Source of the DNA: Fibrobacter sp.
GTDB lineage: Bacteria; Fibrobacterota; Fibrobacteria; Fibrobacterales; Fibrobacteraceae
Reading direction: 5' to 3'
Length of the DNA: 48,461 nt
NCBI GenBank assembly: GCA_024398935.1
Contig: JAKSIH010000021.1
Span: forward strand, 1-48,461
In this document: positions 17,625-25,975 of the stretch, one piece after another
Layout: every line of letters begins with the position of its first letter
How positions within the stretch are numbered: position 1 is the first letter of the stretch
Notes under the pieces: generated by a model
Databases searched by the model: none
What the model saw: the letters and a program-made list of their open reading frames with translations, nothing else
Told to the model about the DNA's origin: nothing
Made by a program: the position numbers and the translations under genes

Positions 17625-18362
17625 ATGAACTTTATCAAGCCTTTTGCCACAGTAGCATTCGCATTGACCCTAGTAAGTTGCGGGGACAACGGCTCCGGCG
17701 CAAATGATTCGGGAAGCAATCCTTTCGATAGCCTCGGCGGGAAAGTCTGGTATGTCATCGGGGACAGCTTTAGCCGCGGAGATATAAAAGCCAACTACCC
17801 CTATCTCATCGGCAACAGGACCGGCATGAGCGTGCAAAACATAGCCGTCAACGGGTCCACCTTATCCATGTACGGCGAATCAAGCGCCAAACAAACTTTC
17901 ACCCACCCCCAGGGGCTGCTGTACACCACCGACTTCTCGAAGGCGGACTACGTTACCATCTATTACGGAATCAACGACAGCTATCTCGAAGTTCCCATCG
18001 GATCTATCGAGGATACGGTAACCACCACATTCTACGGCGCTTTTAACATAGCCCTGGAATACCTGAGCAAGCATTACCCCAAGGCAAAGATCGGCCTCAT
18101 TGTCTCAAACGCCTGTACCACCAGGGATTATCCTGACGCAACCGTAGCAATTGCTGAAAAATGGGGATTGCCCTACCTGGACCTGGATGGGGGCGTGAAC
18201 TGCCCCACCATGCTTCTTTCCAGTTCCAGGAACCCTGCCAGCGAGGAAGAAAAGCAGGAAGTCCTGGAGCAGCAAAGGATCAGTGAAACCAACTACCATC
18301 CCAACGAATATGCCCACCAGCTGGAAAGCGTCTGTATCGAACAATGGCTACGCAGCTGGTAG
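17625..18362 (+). CDS. SGNH/GDSL-type esterase-like lipoprotein
   Basis: Probable carbohydrate O-acyl (acetyl) esterase. Seen: lipobox LVSC with Cys19; block I GDS with Ser48 (VIGDSFS); block II Gly77 (NIAVNGST); block III Gly115-Ile-Asn117-Asp (YYGINDS); block V His225 in YHPNEYAH. The usual block V is DxxHPN; here the Asp position is Thr222, so the catalytic triad lacks its typical acid. Some SGNH enzymes function as a Ser-His dyad, so activity is still plausible. The gene follows a GH5 but is separated from it by a terminator. It ends 2 bp before the convergent lpxA gene. Substrate cannot be read from sequence. Confidence 0.85.
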   Translation: MNFIKPFATVAFALTLVSCGDNGSGANDSGSNPFDSLGGKVWYVIGDSFSRGDIKANYPYLIGNRTGMSVQNIAVNGSTLSMYGESSAKQTFTHPQGLLYTTDFSKADYVTIYYGINDSYLEVPIGSIEDTVTTTFYGAFNIALEYLSKHYPKAKIGLIVSNACTTRDYPDATVAIAEKWGLPYLDLDGGVNCPTMLLSSSRNPASEEEKQEVLEQQRISETNYHPNEYAHQLESVCIEQWLRSW

Positions 18363-18364
18363 CG

Positions 18365-19129
18365 TCATTTAACCAGGGAACCGCCCCAGTGCTCGTCGAA
18401 AAAGGTTCGGAACAGAGGTTCCGGGCCATCTTTCATTTCCTCAACGATTTCTGCCATCGGGCGCTTGCCACGGTACAGTTCCCGATAGATTCGCTCCAGG
18501 TAGAGGACACGTTCTTCGGGAAATTCATCCGGATGGAGGCGCAGGGCATGAAGGTTTAAGCCGCCGTAACGAATGGGGTTGCCGGAAGCCTTGGTGCAGG
18601 GCGGGACATCACGGTCCACCTTGTGGGTACCCCCGACAAAGGCGTAGGCGCCTACCTGGTTTCGCTGCTGGATGGCGGTGACGCCACCGATGGTCGCAAA
18701 TTCCCCGATGCGGACATGACCGCCTAGCTGACAGCCATTGGCGATCACCACCCCGCGGGCAATTTGGCAATCATGCCCCACATGGGAATAGGCCATGATC
18801 AGGACGTTCTCGGCCACGCGGGTACAGCCTCCCCCCTGAACCGTACCGCGATTCAGGGTACAGTATTCGCGGATCGTGCAGTTTCTCCCCACCTCCAGGC
18901 GGGTCGGCTCTCCGGCATATTTGAGATCCTGGGGAGGAGCGCCTAGAACGGCACCATCGAAAATTCTTGTATTTTCTGCAATTCTTACTCCGCCATATAA
19001 GTGTACCCGGCTTTCCAGTACAACACTTTCACCGATTTCTGCGCCTTGATCCACCAGGCACCAGGGACCCACAATGGCCGATTCGGGAATTTTAACGGAG
19101 GGATGTACTAAAGCGGAGGGATGAATCAT
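18365..19129 (-). CDS. lpxA: Acyl-[ACP]-UDP-N-acetylglucosamine O-acyltransferase
   Basis: First enzyme of lipid A synthesis; cytoplasmic; adds a beta-hydroxyacyl chain from acyl-carrier protein to UDP-GlcNAc. Seen: many left-handed beta-helix hexapeptide repeats from residue 1 to about 190, the LpxA signature GAPPQDLKYAGEPT at 63-76, and SHVGHDC at 115-121 with His119 corresponding to the catalytic His125 of E. coli LpxA. A helical C-terminal domain completes a normal length of 254 residues. It is apart from lpxB/lpxD genes here. An upstream TAATTTCG resembles the local promoter box imperfectly. Its presence implies a lipid A-type outer membrane. Confidence 0.96.
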   Translation of the reverse strand: MIHPSALVHPSVKIPESAIVGPWCLVDQGAEIGESVVLESRVHLYGGVRIAENTRIFDGAVLGAPPQDLKYAGEPTRLEVGRNCTIREYCTLNRGTVQGGGCTRVAENVLIMAYSHVGHDCQIARGVVIANGCQLGGHVRIGEFATIGGVTAIQQRNQVGAYAFVGGTHKVDRDVPPCTKASGNPIRYGGLNLHALRLHPDEFPEERVLYLERIYRELYRGKRPMAEIVEEMKDGPEPLFRTFFDEHWGGSLVK

Positions 19130-19241
19130 GACTATTGCGGAATATGAATTACGAATTGCAACGAAATTAGCAATTTTTTCCCAGCGATGTTTTCGAAGCT
19201 CCTTTCAACCGGGGCGAACCCAGCCCCTTCGTGAATTTTCC

Positions 19242-19249
19242 TAAATTTG
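19242..19249 (+). promoter_or_regulatory. TAAATTTG box directly before the GT2 start
   Basis: Matches TAnnTTTG and ends 7 bp before the ATG at 19257. If used as a -7 element, the mRNA would be leaderless or nearly so. No Shine-Dalgarno sequence is visible before this start. Confidence 0.35.
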
Positions 19250-19256
19250 ATTTACC

Positions 19257-20360
19257 ATGGGTGGTTACATTCTACTTGGCCTTACCGCGATTTATGCGCT
19301 CCTGTTCCTATTCTTCATTATAGGGATTATCCGCACGCACCGTTATCGCGGGCCTAAGGCTACTCCCAGCGTTTCTGTAGTGGTCCCCATGCGAAACGAG
19401 GAGGAATTCGCCCTACGCACACTGGATGCATTGGCCCAGCAGGATTACGTAGGCGAATGGGAAGTGATTTGCGTGGACGACCGTTCTACAGATTCCACCC
19501 GAAAGATTCTGGAAGACTTTGCTGCAGCCCACCCCCGCTTTAGAGTCCTTTCGCTGGACCCGAACCTCCCCCAGATTGCAAGCCCCAAGAAACGGGCCCT
19601 GGAGAGCGCCTTCAAGATTGCAAGGAACGAAATCCTTTTGACCATCGATGCCGACTGCATTCCCCGTAAGGGCTGGATAACCTCCATGGCAGGTCGTTTC
19701 AACGACGGCATTTGCATTGTACAGGGACCAAAACAAAACAACGGATCCCGTTCCCTGGTCCACCTGTTCCAGAAGTTGGAGACCCTGGGCTATACCGCCA
19801 TGGAAGCCGCAGGTTTTAGCATGGGCGTCCCCATGATCGCAAGCGCAACCTGCCTTGCCTACAAGAGGGAACTGTTCTTCCAGGCAGGCGGTTTCGGCGA
19901 CCTGGTAAACCTGTCCAGCGGTGACGACGACATGCTCATCCACAAGATGATGAAAGTTCCCGGGACCAAGGTCTGCTACAACCTGGACAAGGATGCTGTC
20001 ATCGAGACCGAGCCGGTCAACAGCTGGAAGCAGCTCTTTAACCAGAGGGCCCGCTGGAGCAGCAACGGTACAAGCTACGAGAACAAGTTCTATATCCTGA
20101 TGCTCACCCTGATTTACACCTACTACATCTGGATGTTTATCAGCCCCTGGTGCGTTCTTCTGCTGGATTGCCCCTGGCAGTGGTGCGCATTCAGCATTTT
20201 ACCAAAGGTGGTCATCGATTTCGTATTCCTGACGATTGCCTCCTGGAAGCTCCGCTGCAGGCGGCAGATGCTCGCCTTTATCCCGACGGAACTGATACAG
20301 ATTCCCATGATCGTGTTCTGTGTTCCCGCGGGCATGGTCGGCGCTTTCAGATGGAAATGA
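19257..20360 (+). CDS. Membrane glycosyltransferase family 2 (processive-type)
   Basis: Inverting nucleotide-sugar transferase facing the cytoplasm. Seen: N-terminal transmembrane helix at 4-25, GT-A fold with VVVPMRNEE at 41-49, Asp74-Asp75 in VDDRSTD, the metal-binding DAD at 131-133, GDDDM at 222-226 with the probable catalytic base, QRARW at 263-267 (QxxRW, a feature of processive synthases such as cellulose, chitin and poly-GlcNAc synthases), then three transmembrane helices at about 278-300, 312-335 and 345-362. Product is unknown; a surface glycan or lipid-linked sugar is likely. It is monocistronic and divergent from lpxA. Length and motifs suggest an intact enzyme. Confidence 0.88.
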   Translation: MGGYILLGLTAIYALLFLFFIIGIIRTHRYRGPKATPSVSVVVPMRNEEEFALRTLDALAQQDYVGEWEVICVDDRSTDSTRKILEDFAAAHPRFRVLSLDPNLPQIASPKKRALESAFKIARNEILLTIDADCIPRKGWITSMAGRFNDGICIVQGPKQNNGSRSLVHLFQKLETLGYTAMEAAGFSMGVPMIASATCLAYKRELFFQAGGFGDLVNLSSGDDDMLIHKMMKVPGTKVCYNLDKDAVIETEPVNSWKQLFNQRARWSSNGTSYENKFYILMLTLIYTYYIWMFISPWCVLLLDCPWQWCAFSILPKVVIDFVFLTIASWKLRCRRQMLAFIPTELIQIPMIVFCVPAGMVGAFRWK

Positions 20361-20465
20361 TTTTTTCTCCTCGCTCACGAGAACTTGACAATTTCAACAC
20401 ATAAATGTATTTTTTTTGTAACAAACACAAGGTAATTCTGCAAAATCAAATACAAGGAGAAAAAA

Positions 20466-20903
20466 ATGGCAGATCTGAAATCCGGTATCGTTCTCGACGA
20501 AGGCGAAAAGCTCATCATGGAAATTGAGGCTGAACTCTGGGCAATCAGCTCCAACCCCATCGCAAAGGTTATCGGCAAGGTCCAGAAGTTCATCGCAAAG
20601 ATTCTGGGATTCCGTGTCAAGGGCTTCCTCATCATCACCGACAAGCGCGTGATCGAAGTTACCGATACCGTCAAGTGCTACTGCTTCAATGTCGGTCGCC
20701 AGGTCAAGTACCTGCTCCCCAGCAGCGTCAAGGAAATCGGCTACCAGAAGATGACCACCTGCGGCCTCTTCTGCCCCGCCTACTACCTGTACTACCAGGC
20801 ATTCACCCAGACCACCATGGTGCTCCTGAACAGCAATACCAACGACGAAGCACAGAAGGCCGTGGACGCATTCTACAAGGCAATTTTCGCCAACCAGAAG
20901 TAA
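20466..20903 (+). CDS. Small PH-like domain protein, first of a three-gene unit
   Basis: Unrecognised at gene level. Seen: 145 residues, no signal peptide; a beta-rich core with GEKLIMEIEAELW at 13-25, GFLIITDKRVIEV at 53-65 and a final amphipathic helix (DEAQKAVDAFYKAIF). The TDKRV strand followed by a C-terminal helix is the pattern of bacterial PH-like (bPH) domains, so this is a tentative fold call. It contains four Cys in the middle part. A good AAGGAG site precedes the ATG. The downstream gene begins 5 bp after its stop, so the two are co-transcribed with a third membrane-protein gene. Confidence 0.72.
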   Translation: MADLKSGIVLDEGEKLIMEIEAELWAISSNPIAKVIGKVQKFIAKILGFRVKGFLIITDKRVIEVTDTVKCYCFNVGRQVKYLLPSSVKEIGYQKMTTCGLFCPAYYLYYQAFTQTTMVLLNSNTNDEAQKAVDAFYKAIFANQK

Positions 20904-20908
20904 AAATC

Positions 20909-21328
20909 ATGAACAAGATTGCTAGGTTCATTTATTTAAATACCTATTCTTTCTTGTTACTCATCTGCGGAATAGCGGTAGCCCTGATTCCCTGTTACCA
21001 GGTTTCAAAGCTGCTTCTCATTCCGCAGTTTTTTATTTTCTTCATCTGCATCAAGCATTCGGCTCAGCTTTTCTCCACATGGAACAGCAAGAAAATTAAG
21101 TACGCGGTTCTCATGGAGAGAAACAGAAAGCAGTTCCGCCCCGACACGTTCGAAGTATACATGCAGGCCCCCTGCGGGCGACTATTGACAAAAGCCGTCC
21201 TGAAGGACTTAGGGGAAAAGGACCGATACAGGGAACTCCTTGTCTACAAGCCCTCGCTCATCGAGTCCATCAAGGAAAACTTCACTCCCGTAAAATCAAA
21301 AATCTACATCAACGAGGATTTTAAATGA
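20909..21328 (+). CDS. Small membrane protein, second of the three-gene unit
   Basis: No family recognised. Seen: 139 residues, two closely spaced hydrophobic helices at about 10-28 and 35-50, then a basic/charged soluble domain that includes FRPDTFEVYMQAPCGRLL and would lie on the cytoplasmic side by the positive-inside rule. No ribosome binding site of note; the short gap after the previous stop suggests translational coupling. The stop codon overlaps the next start as ATGA, which confirms the operon arrangement. Confidence 0.72.
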   Translation: MNKIARFIYLNTYSFLLLICGIAVALIPCYQVSKLLLIPQFFIFFICIKHSAQLFSTWNSKKIKYAVLMERNRKQFRPDTFEVYMQAPCGRLLTKAVLKDLGEKDRYRELLVYKPSLIESIKENFTPVKSKIYINEDFK

Positions 21329-21963
21329 TCATTCTGTTAACAATCCTGTGTACCGTCATAGTCGTTCTTCTCCACATGAAGGTTGCGTCCAAGAACGCAA
21401 AGACCCTGAACAGAATCTGCATCACCTCGGCCAACGCCATCCTGTCCCTGATTTTCCTCGTACTGTTCTCGGTATTTTACACAATCCGCAACGGGGCAAA
21501 CGACTTCATAGACACCCAGATTACCACCCTGGAGCAGAAGGTCAACGAGATCTACCCCAATGCCATGAACGAACAGATGAGCACCGTGGAGATCAAGGAA
21601 CTCCTGGCATCGACCCTCACGAAAAACACCAGCCAGTCCGCAGAGGCGGCAGCGGAAAACATCGCAAAGGGCCTCGTCAGCGACTATACCAGCAGCGCCC
21701 TGGAAATCATCAACTCGCTTGAACGCACCAGCGGCAAGATTTCCGCAAAGGAAGCCCTGGTTTCTCTCAAGGAACAGCTGCTGGAAAAGACCATGCCCTA
21801 CTTCACCTTCCTGACCGTAGCGCTATTCATCGCCTACTTCATCGGCCTTATCATTATTGCGGCAGTCTCCATCATCCTGGCAAAGCAGACGGTCAAGGAT
21901 GACGGGATTATATACGGGGAGGACGCGGACGCCACCAAAATCGGAGTAAGGTCCGACATCTAG
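21325..21963 (+). CDS. Membrane protein with coiled extracytoplasmic domain, third of the three-gene unit
   Basis: No family recognised. Seen: hydrophobic helices at about 1-17, 33-53 and 160-188, with a helical, Glu/Ser/Thr-rich domain of about 100 residues between the second and third (KVNEIYPNAMNEQMS, repeated Ala-rich heptads). Predicted topology puts this loop outside the inner membrane. The start ATG overlaps the previous stop. The gene is convergent with cca and the two stop regions overlap by 4 bp, so there is no room for an intergenic terminator. Confidence 0.75.
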   Translation: MIILLTILCTVIVVLLHMKVASKNAKTLNRICITSANAILSLIFLVLFSVFYTIRNGANDFIDTQITTLEQKVNEIYPNAMNEQMSTVEIKELLASTLTKNTSQSAEAAAENIAKGLVSDYTSSALEIINSLERTSGKISAKEALVSLKEQLLEKTMPYFTFLTVALFIAYFIGLIIIAAVSIILAKQTVKDDGIIYGEDADATKIGVRSDI

Positions 21964-23315
21964 CCATCAAGGGCGCCCCGTGCCCAGCCCATGGCGTCCG
22001 ACGCATTCAGGATTTTACCGTCCAGCTGCAACTCGAAACTCTGCTTGATCAGGTCCCCCATCTGCTTGCCCGGTTTTACACCCAGATCCATCAGCATTTT
22101 CCCCGTGAGATACGCCACGGGGGCTTTTTCATAAACGCCTAGATCCATGGAGCGCTGTTTAAGAGCAGCTGCAAAGGTTTTACGGTTCTCGGAATCTTCC
22201 AGGGGATTGCCCTCAACGAAGGGAATCAGCAAGCGAAGGCCGTTCAATGCAACAGACAGACGGCGAATTTCCGGGTCGGAAGGGAGACGCACGGAGGGAC
22301 TGTCGATAGATCCGGACGGAGCCTTCACGGAAAACGCATGTTTCAGCAGGAGAGGCACTCCACGGACCAGCTTGATCTCGTTGGTAATGCGGGCTAGAAA
22401 CTTAAGTGCAGTATCTTCTGCACAGGAATCGTTCCCGGATCCTGCATCCAATTCGCAGCTTTGTACCGCATTCCCCGCCAGGAGGGCGGTGAACATTGCA
22501 ACCATCCGTTCCTCGTCCGTAAAATAGGTAACCGAGGAAAGATAATCCAGCAATTCACCTAAAGCATCCCAGCGGCCGGCCAGAGGTCTTATTTCCGGAA
22601 AATATTCATCCAGCTTTATTTCCAGGAAGGCGCGTAACCCGAGGGAGGGCTTGCCCGGCTTCAGGAGCCATTTCTTGAATTCCTCGAAAAGACGCTCGAT
22701 GGAAAGGTCGTCCAGGGAAAGGGTGCGGCACATTTCCACCGTTTCGGGAGCCAGACGCAGCCTGAAGCGGCTGGCGAACTGAACCCCGCGAAGGATGCGG
22801 AGGGAGTCTTCGGCAAAAGCGGGTCCCACATGACGGAGGACACCCGCCTTCAGGTCTTCTACCCCATTGTACGGGTCACAGAGGGTAAGGTCCGGCAGTT
22901 CCATGCCCATGGCGTTAATGGTAAAGTCCCTGCGGAGGGCGGCCTCCCTAAAGGTAAGCTTTGCGTCAGTGTGAACAACAAAACCGCGGTGACCGTAGCC
23001 CACCTTGCTTTCGGTGCGGGGAAAGGAAAAATCCAGGGACAGTCCCTTCATGGCCAGATGGATGACACCGAAGGCTTTGCCCACCAGGTTGGTGCGGCCG
23101 AACTTCGAGAGGATGGCAATCAGGACATCCTGTTCCATGTCATAGACTTCGATGTCGTAATCCCTGCAGTTGCCACCCAGCATGGCGTCACGGACCCAGC
23201 CACCAACCAGATAGGCGCGACCACCCGCCGCCCTGATTTCATCTGCGATGGTCAGCAGGCGGTGAGGCAGGTCCGGTTCAAATTCTACACCTGAAAGAGT
23301 CTGGATAGTCCTCAT
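21960..23315 (-). CDS. cca: CCA tRNA nucleotidyltransferase (poly(A) polymerase family)
   Basis: Adds or repairs the 3'-CCA end of tRNAs; cytoplasmic. Seen: class II nucleotidyltransferase head with YLVGGWVRDAMLG at 35-47, catalytic Asp52/Asp54 in RDYDIEVYD, RRDFTINAM at 128-136 and the ATP/CTP-selecting EDSLRILRGVQFASRF at 169-184, followed by helical neck and tail domains; length 451 is normal. No HD phosphohydrolase motif is seen. A poly(A) polymerase role cannot be excluded from sequence alone, but the motif set fits CCA-adding enzymes. It follows the small lipoprotein gene on the same strand and may be last in the sigma factor operon. Confidence 0.93.
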   Translation of the reverse strand: MRTIQTLSGVEFEPDLPHRLLTIADEIRAAGGRAYLVGGWVRDAMLGGNCRDYDIEVYDMEQDVLIAILSKFGRTNLVGKAFGVIHLAMKGLSLDFSFPRTESKVGYGHRGFVVHTDAKLTFREAALRRDFTINAMGMELPDLTLCDPYNGVEDLKAGVLRHVGPAFAEDSLRILRGVQFASRFRLRLAPETVEMCRTLSLDDLSIERLFEEFKKWLLKPGKPSLGLRAFLEIKLDEYFPEIRPLAGRWDALGELLDYLSSVTYFTDEERMVAMFTALLAGNAVQSCELDAGSGNDSCAEDTALKFLARITNEIKLVRGVPLLLKHAFSVKAPSGSIDSPSVRLPSDPEIRRLSVALNGLRLLIPFVEGNPLEDSENRKTFAAALKQRSMDLGVYEKAPVAYLTGKMLMDLGVKPGKQMGDLIKQSFELQLDGKILNASDAMGWARGALDG

Positions 23316-23338
23316 AAAATTCTACACAATAAAGGGAA

Positions 23339-23764
23339 TTACTGGAAATTGCCGATGTCGGAAGCCTCTTCGGAATCGCCCGCAGGCGTCGGATCCGCCG
23401 CAGCGGGTTCCGCAGCGCCCTCCTTACTGGAATAGCGGTCATAAATGCTGGTGGTCGCTACGCCGGAAGAGTCCTGCAGGGCATCGGAAACATTCACGTC
23501 CTCCTTCACCTTGGCGGAATCGGAAGCGGCATAGCGGTCGTAGATACTCTGACGGGATGCGGCATCGGCACCTTTTTTCTCTGCCTCCTCCTCACGGCAA
23601 ACCCGGAGTTCCTCCTCGATATAGGCGCGCTGGTCCGGAGAATAGGTCTGCGTGTTCAGGCGATACTCGATTTCCTCGCAGACCAATCCCTGACGTTCTC
23701 CAGCGCAGGAATCCAGCAGGAACACGGACAGGAACAGTAAAAATAGACAAGCCAACTTTTTCAT
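23339..23764 (-). CDS. Small lipoprotein with two SIYDRY repeats, unknown function
   Basis: Unrecognised. Seen: lipobox LLDSC with Cys20; a short region with two Cys at about 29 and 55; a charged helix (EEELRVCREEEAEKKG); then two copies of SIYDRY followed by an acidic Ser-rich stretch (about residues 73-82 and 106-115); and an Ala/Pro/Glu-rich end. It begins 10 bp after the stop of the beta-propeller gene, so it is probably co-transcribed and its product may act with the propeller protein. Confidence 0.72.
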   Translation of the reverse strand: MKKLACLFLLFLSVFLLDSCAGERQGLVCEEIEYRLNTQTYSPDQRAYIEEELRVCREEEAEKKGADAASRQSIYDRYAASDSAKVKEDVNVSDALQDSSGVATTSIYDRYSSKEGAAEPAAADPTPAGDSEEASDIGNFQ

Positions 23765-23773
23765 AGATACCTA

Positions 23774-25948
23774 CTAGTGAGCAATAATGAGTTTACCTTT
23801 CTTTGTCCTGGAAGAAGCCTTGATGACATAGTAGTAGACACCCGGAGTTACCAGGCTACCCCGCTTATCGGTACCGTCCCATTCCAGGCGGCCGCCAACG
23901 ATATCATTACCGTAGAAGGAACGGATAAGAGAACCACCGCGGTTATAGAAACTGACTACGGCATCTTCTGCGATGTTGTCAAGAACGAAGGCCGCATGAA
24001 TTTTAGGACGGAATGGATTGGGATAGGCCTTTACCGCAATGGAGTCCCCCTTCATAAAGGCGGAGGCATCCCGCAGCACGCCAAGATCCAGGGAGCTGAC
24101 CCCCTTGCCATGGGCAAACCAGATCTTCCCGGAAACCTTGTCCACGGCCACGTCACTCACATCGTTACTCAGCATGCCGTTTCGGGCGGTATAGTTGACT
24201 GCGGTCAGCGTATCCGGAGACTGCCGCTTCATGGTCACGCGGTAGGATCCATTTTCGGCAGTCCCAACCCACAGTCCACCATGGGGATCCCTGTCTATGG
24301 AAGTAAATTCCACCCCGTGAACACCGTTCAGGACATTGGGCTGCAAAATGGTATCGCGGCCTTCGTCATAATAGGCCAGGAAACCGGGAGTCACCATCCA
24401 TAGGCGTTTCTGGTCAGGATCGTAGACCATGTCCACGATGGCCTGGGAAACCCCATTCACACGCTGCTGACGGGAGACTTCCAGCTCGCCGCCGTTGGAC
24501 TTGGGAGAGGGTACATAAAGGATGTCCATCCAGCCACCGGACGGAGGGTCCGTTCCCTGACGGGCGGCAACAAAGATTTTCCAGCTACCATCTTCTGCAA
24601 TTTCGCTATGGAGCGGAGCTCCCAGGAAGGCCTTGCCTACACGGCTGGCACAGAGGACCTCGCCACTATTGGAAATGTAGACCAGGCTATATCCATAGTC
24701 GGAACCAGTTACCGTGATAAAACCGGAGCCATCGGGAGAAGGGATGGAGGACAAGGCAACCATATAGGTAGACTCGTCGTTAAACCCCTCAAGGCAACTT
24801 CCACTTGCCGCATTGGCAGTAAAGGTAATCTGGGAGCCCCAGCCTGTAAAGCCATAGAAGTTCACGCCCCAGACATGGAACAGCACATGGCCAGAGGGCA
24901 ACACGGAAACCAGTTTCAGTCGAGAAGAATAGGCCGTAGAATGACTCCCCACGAAAGGAGAATAAAGATTCACCCAGTCGCCCCCCGTCTTTAGGGCCAT
25001 ATCCCCTTCCGTGGAAGCGGCGATGACGCCTCCGTTGGGAAGGGTCCTAAGTTCGTAGGCATTACTGAGGTAGAAGCCCGCCCCGCTTGAGGACTCCAGC
25101 ATATCCACGACCTTCTTGCCGTCGTAGAAGAACAGGGCTTCGGGACCAACCAGGTAGTAGCCTTTCTCTACGGGAACCACCTGATGGATCCTGGAATAGT
25201 CATAGGACAGCATGTCGTAAGGCATCTGCTCGCGACGCTTTTCGATATGTTCGAAAAGAAGGGAGTCCTTCAGTTCCTTTCCGTCGACAACCACCCTGGT
25301 AGAATCCCAAGGTTCCAGGCCCTGGACGATACGGTCACCATCCAGTTCGGTCCAGCTGTCCGGATCCACAAGGGTCAGGTCCGAGTACATGTCGGCCCAG
25401 TTCATCTTGCGGGCAAAGGTTCCCTTCTGTAGCTGCACGAACAGGGTATCCCCATGGGCTATCAACTTGCTAATGGCATTTACCGCCAGGGAATTTCCAC
25501 GGATGCGTTCGATGGTCAAAATGGAACGGGACCGGGGCGCATCGAAAAAGGCCAGGCGGTCCTCAAACCCGATAGACAGAATATTATTCTCGATGGCAAC
25601 GGCCCCGGGAACAACGCTACTCTTGTTCATCACATAGGAACGGTTCAGTACCCGCCAGCTGGCGTTATTCTCGTTCAGGATGGAAACGATACCTTCCCTG
25701 GAAACAGCAAAGCGGTCAACGATACCATAAATCACGGAAGATTCCAGTCCATCGTTGGAGTGGAATACATGATCCCCATTGAGAGTGCGATAACGGACGC
25801 CACCTTCGGTTGCAAGAAGCACGCCGTCCGTTCCAAAGGGAGCGGCACCATGTATGGGCAATGGTTTAGAGAACACCTGCCAGCGATCAGCCCCCAGGGA
25901 GACCGACAAGGCAAGCATGACAAACGCGAGACAGAGTTTAAACTTCAC
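23774..25948 (-). CDS. PorZ-like beta-propeller protein with C-terminal FlgD/T9SS-type Ig domain
   Basis: Seen: signal peptide (1-19, SLG-ADRWQVF), about 600 residues of propeller-type blades (repeated short strands with GxxxxATEGGV, two-component-regulator-like LWVGT and KIWFAHGKGVSSLD near residues 560-640), and a final Ig-like module from about 645 with PNPFRPK, GGSLIRSF, WDGTDKRGSLVTPGVYYY and basic KGKLIIAH. PorZ of the T9SS attachment complex has two propellers plus a sorting domain and a similar length, so a PorZ-like role is possible, but many surface proteins share this design. The start is a GTG at 25948, without a clear ribosome binding site. It lies 27 bp after a sigma factor gene on the same strand. 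Confidence 0.78.
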   Translation of the reverse strand: MKFKLCLAFVMLALSVSLGADRWQVFSKPLPIHGAAPFGTDGVLLATEGGVRYRTLNGDHVFHSNDGLESSVIYGIVDRFAVSREGIVSILNENNASWRVLNRSYVMNKSSVVPGAVAIENNILSIGFEDRLAFFDAPRSRSILTIERIRGNSLAVNAISKLIAHGDTLFVQLQKGTFARKMNWADMYSDLTLVDPDSWTELDGDRIVQGLEPWDSTRVVVDGKELKDSLLFEHIEKRREQMPYDMLSYDYSRIHQVVPVEKGYYLVGPEALFFYDGKKVVDMLESSSGAGFYLSNAYELRTLPNGGVIAASTEGDMALKTGGDWVNLYSPFVGSHSTAYSSRLKLVSVLPSGHVLFHVWGVNFYGFTGWGSQITFTANAASGSCLEGFNDESTYMVALSSIPSPDGSGFITVTGSDYGYSLVYISNSGEVLCASRVGKAFLGAPLHSEIAEDGSWKIFVAARQGTDPPSGGWMDILYVPSPKSNGGELEVSRQQRVNGVSQAIVDMVYDPDQKRLWMVTPGFLAYYDEGRDTILQPNVLNGVHGVEFTSIDRDPHGGLWVGTAENGSYRVTMKRQSPDTLTAVNYTARNGMLSNDVSDVAVDKVSGKIWFAHGKGVSSLDLGVLRDASAFMKGDSIAVKAYPNPFRPKIHAAFVLDNIAEDAVVSFYNRGGSLIRSFYGNDIVGGRLEWDGTDKRGSLVTPGVYYYVIKASSRTKKGKLIIAH

Positions 25949-25975
25949 AACATAAAGTTACGAAATTTATCCACC

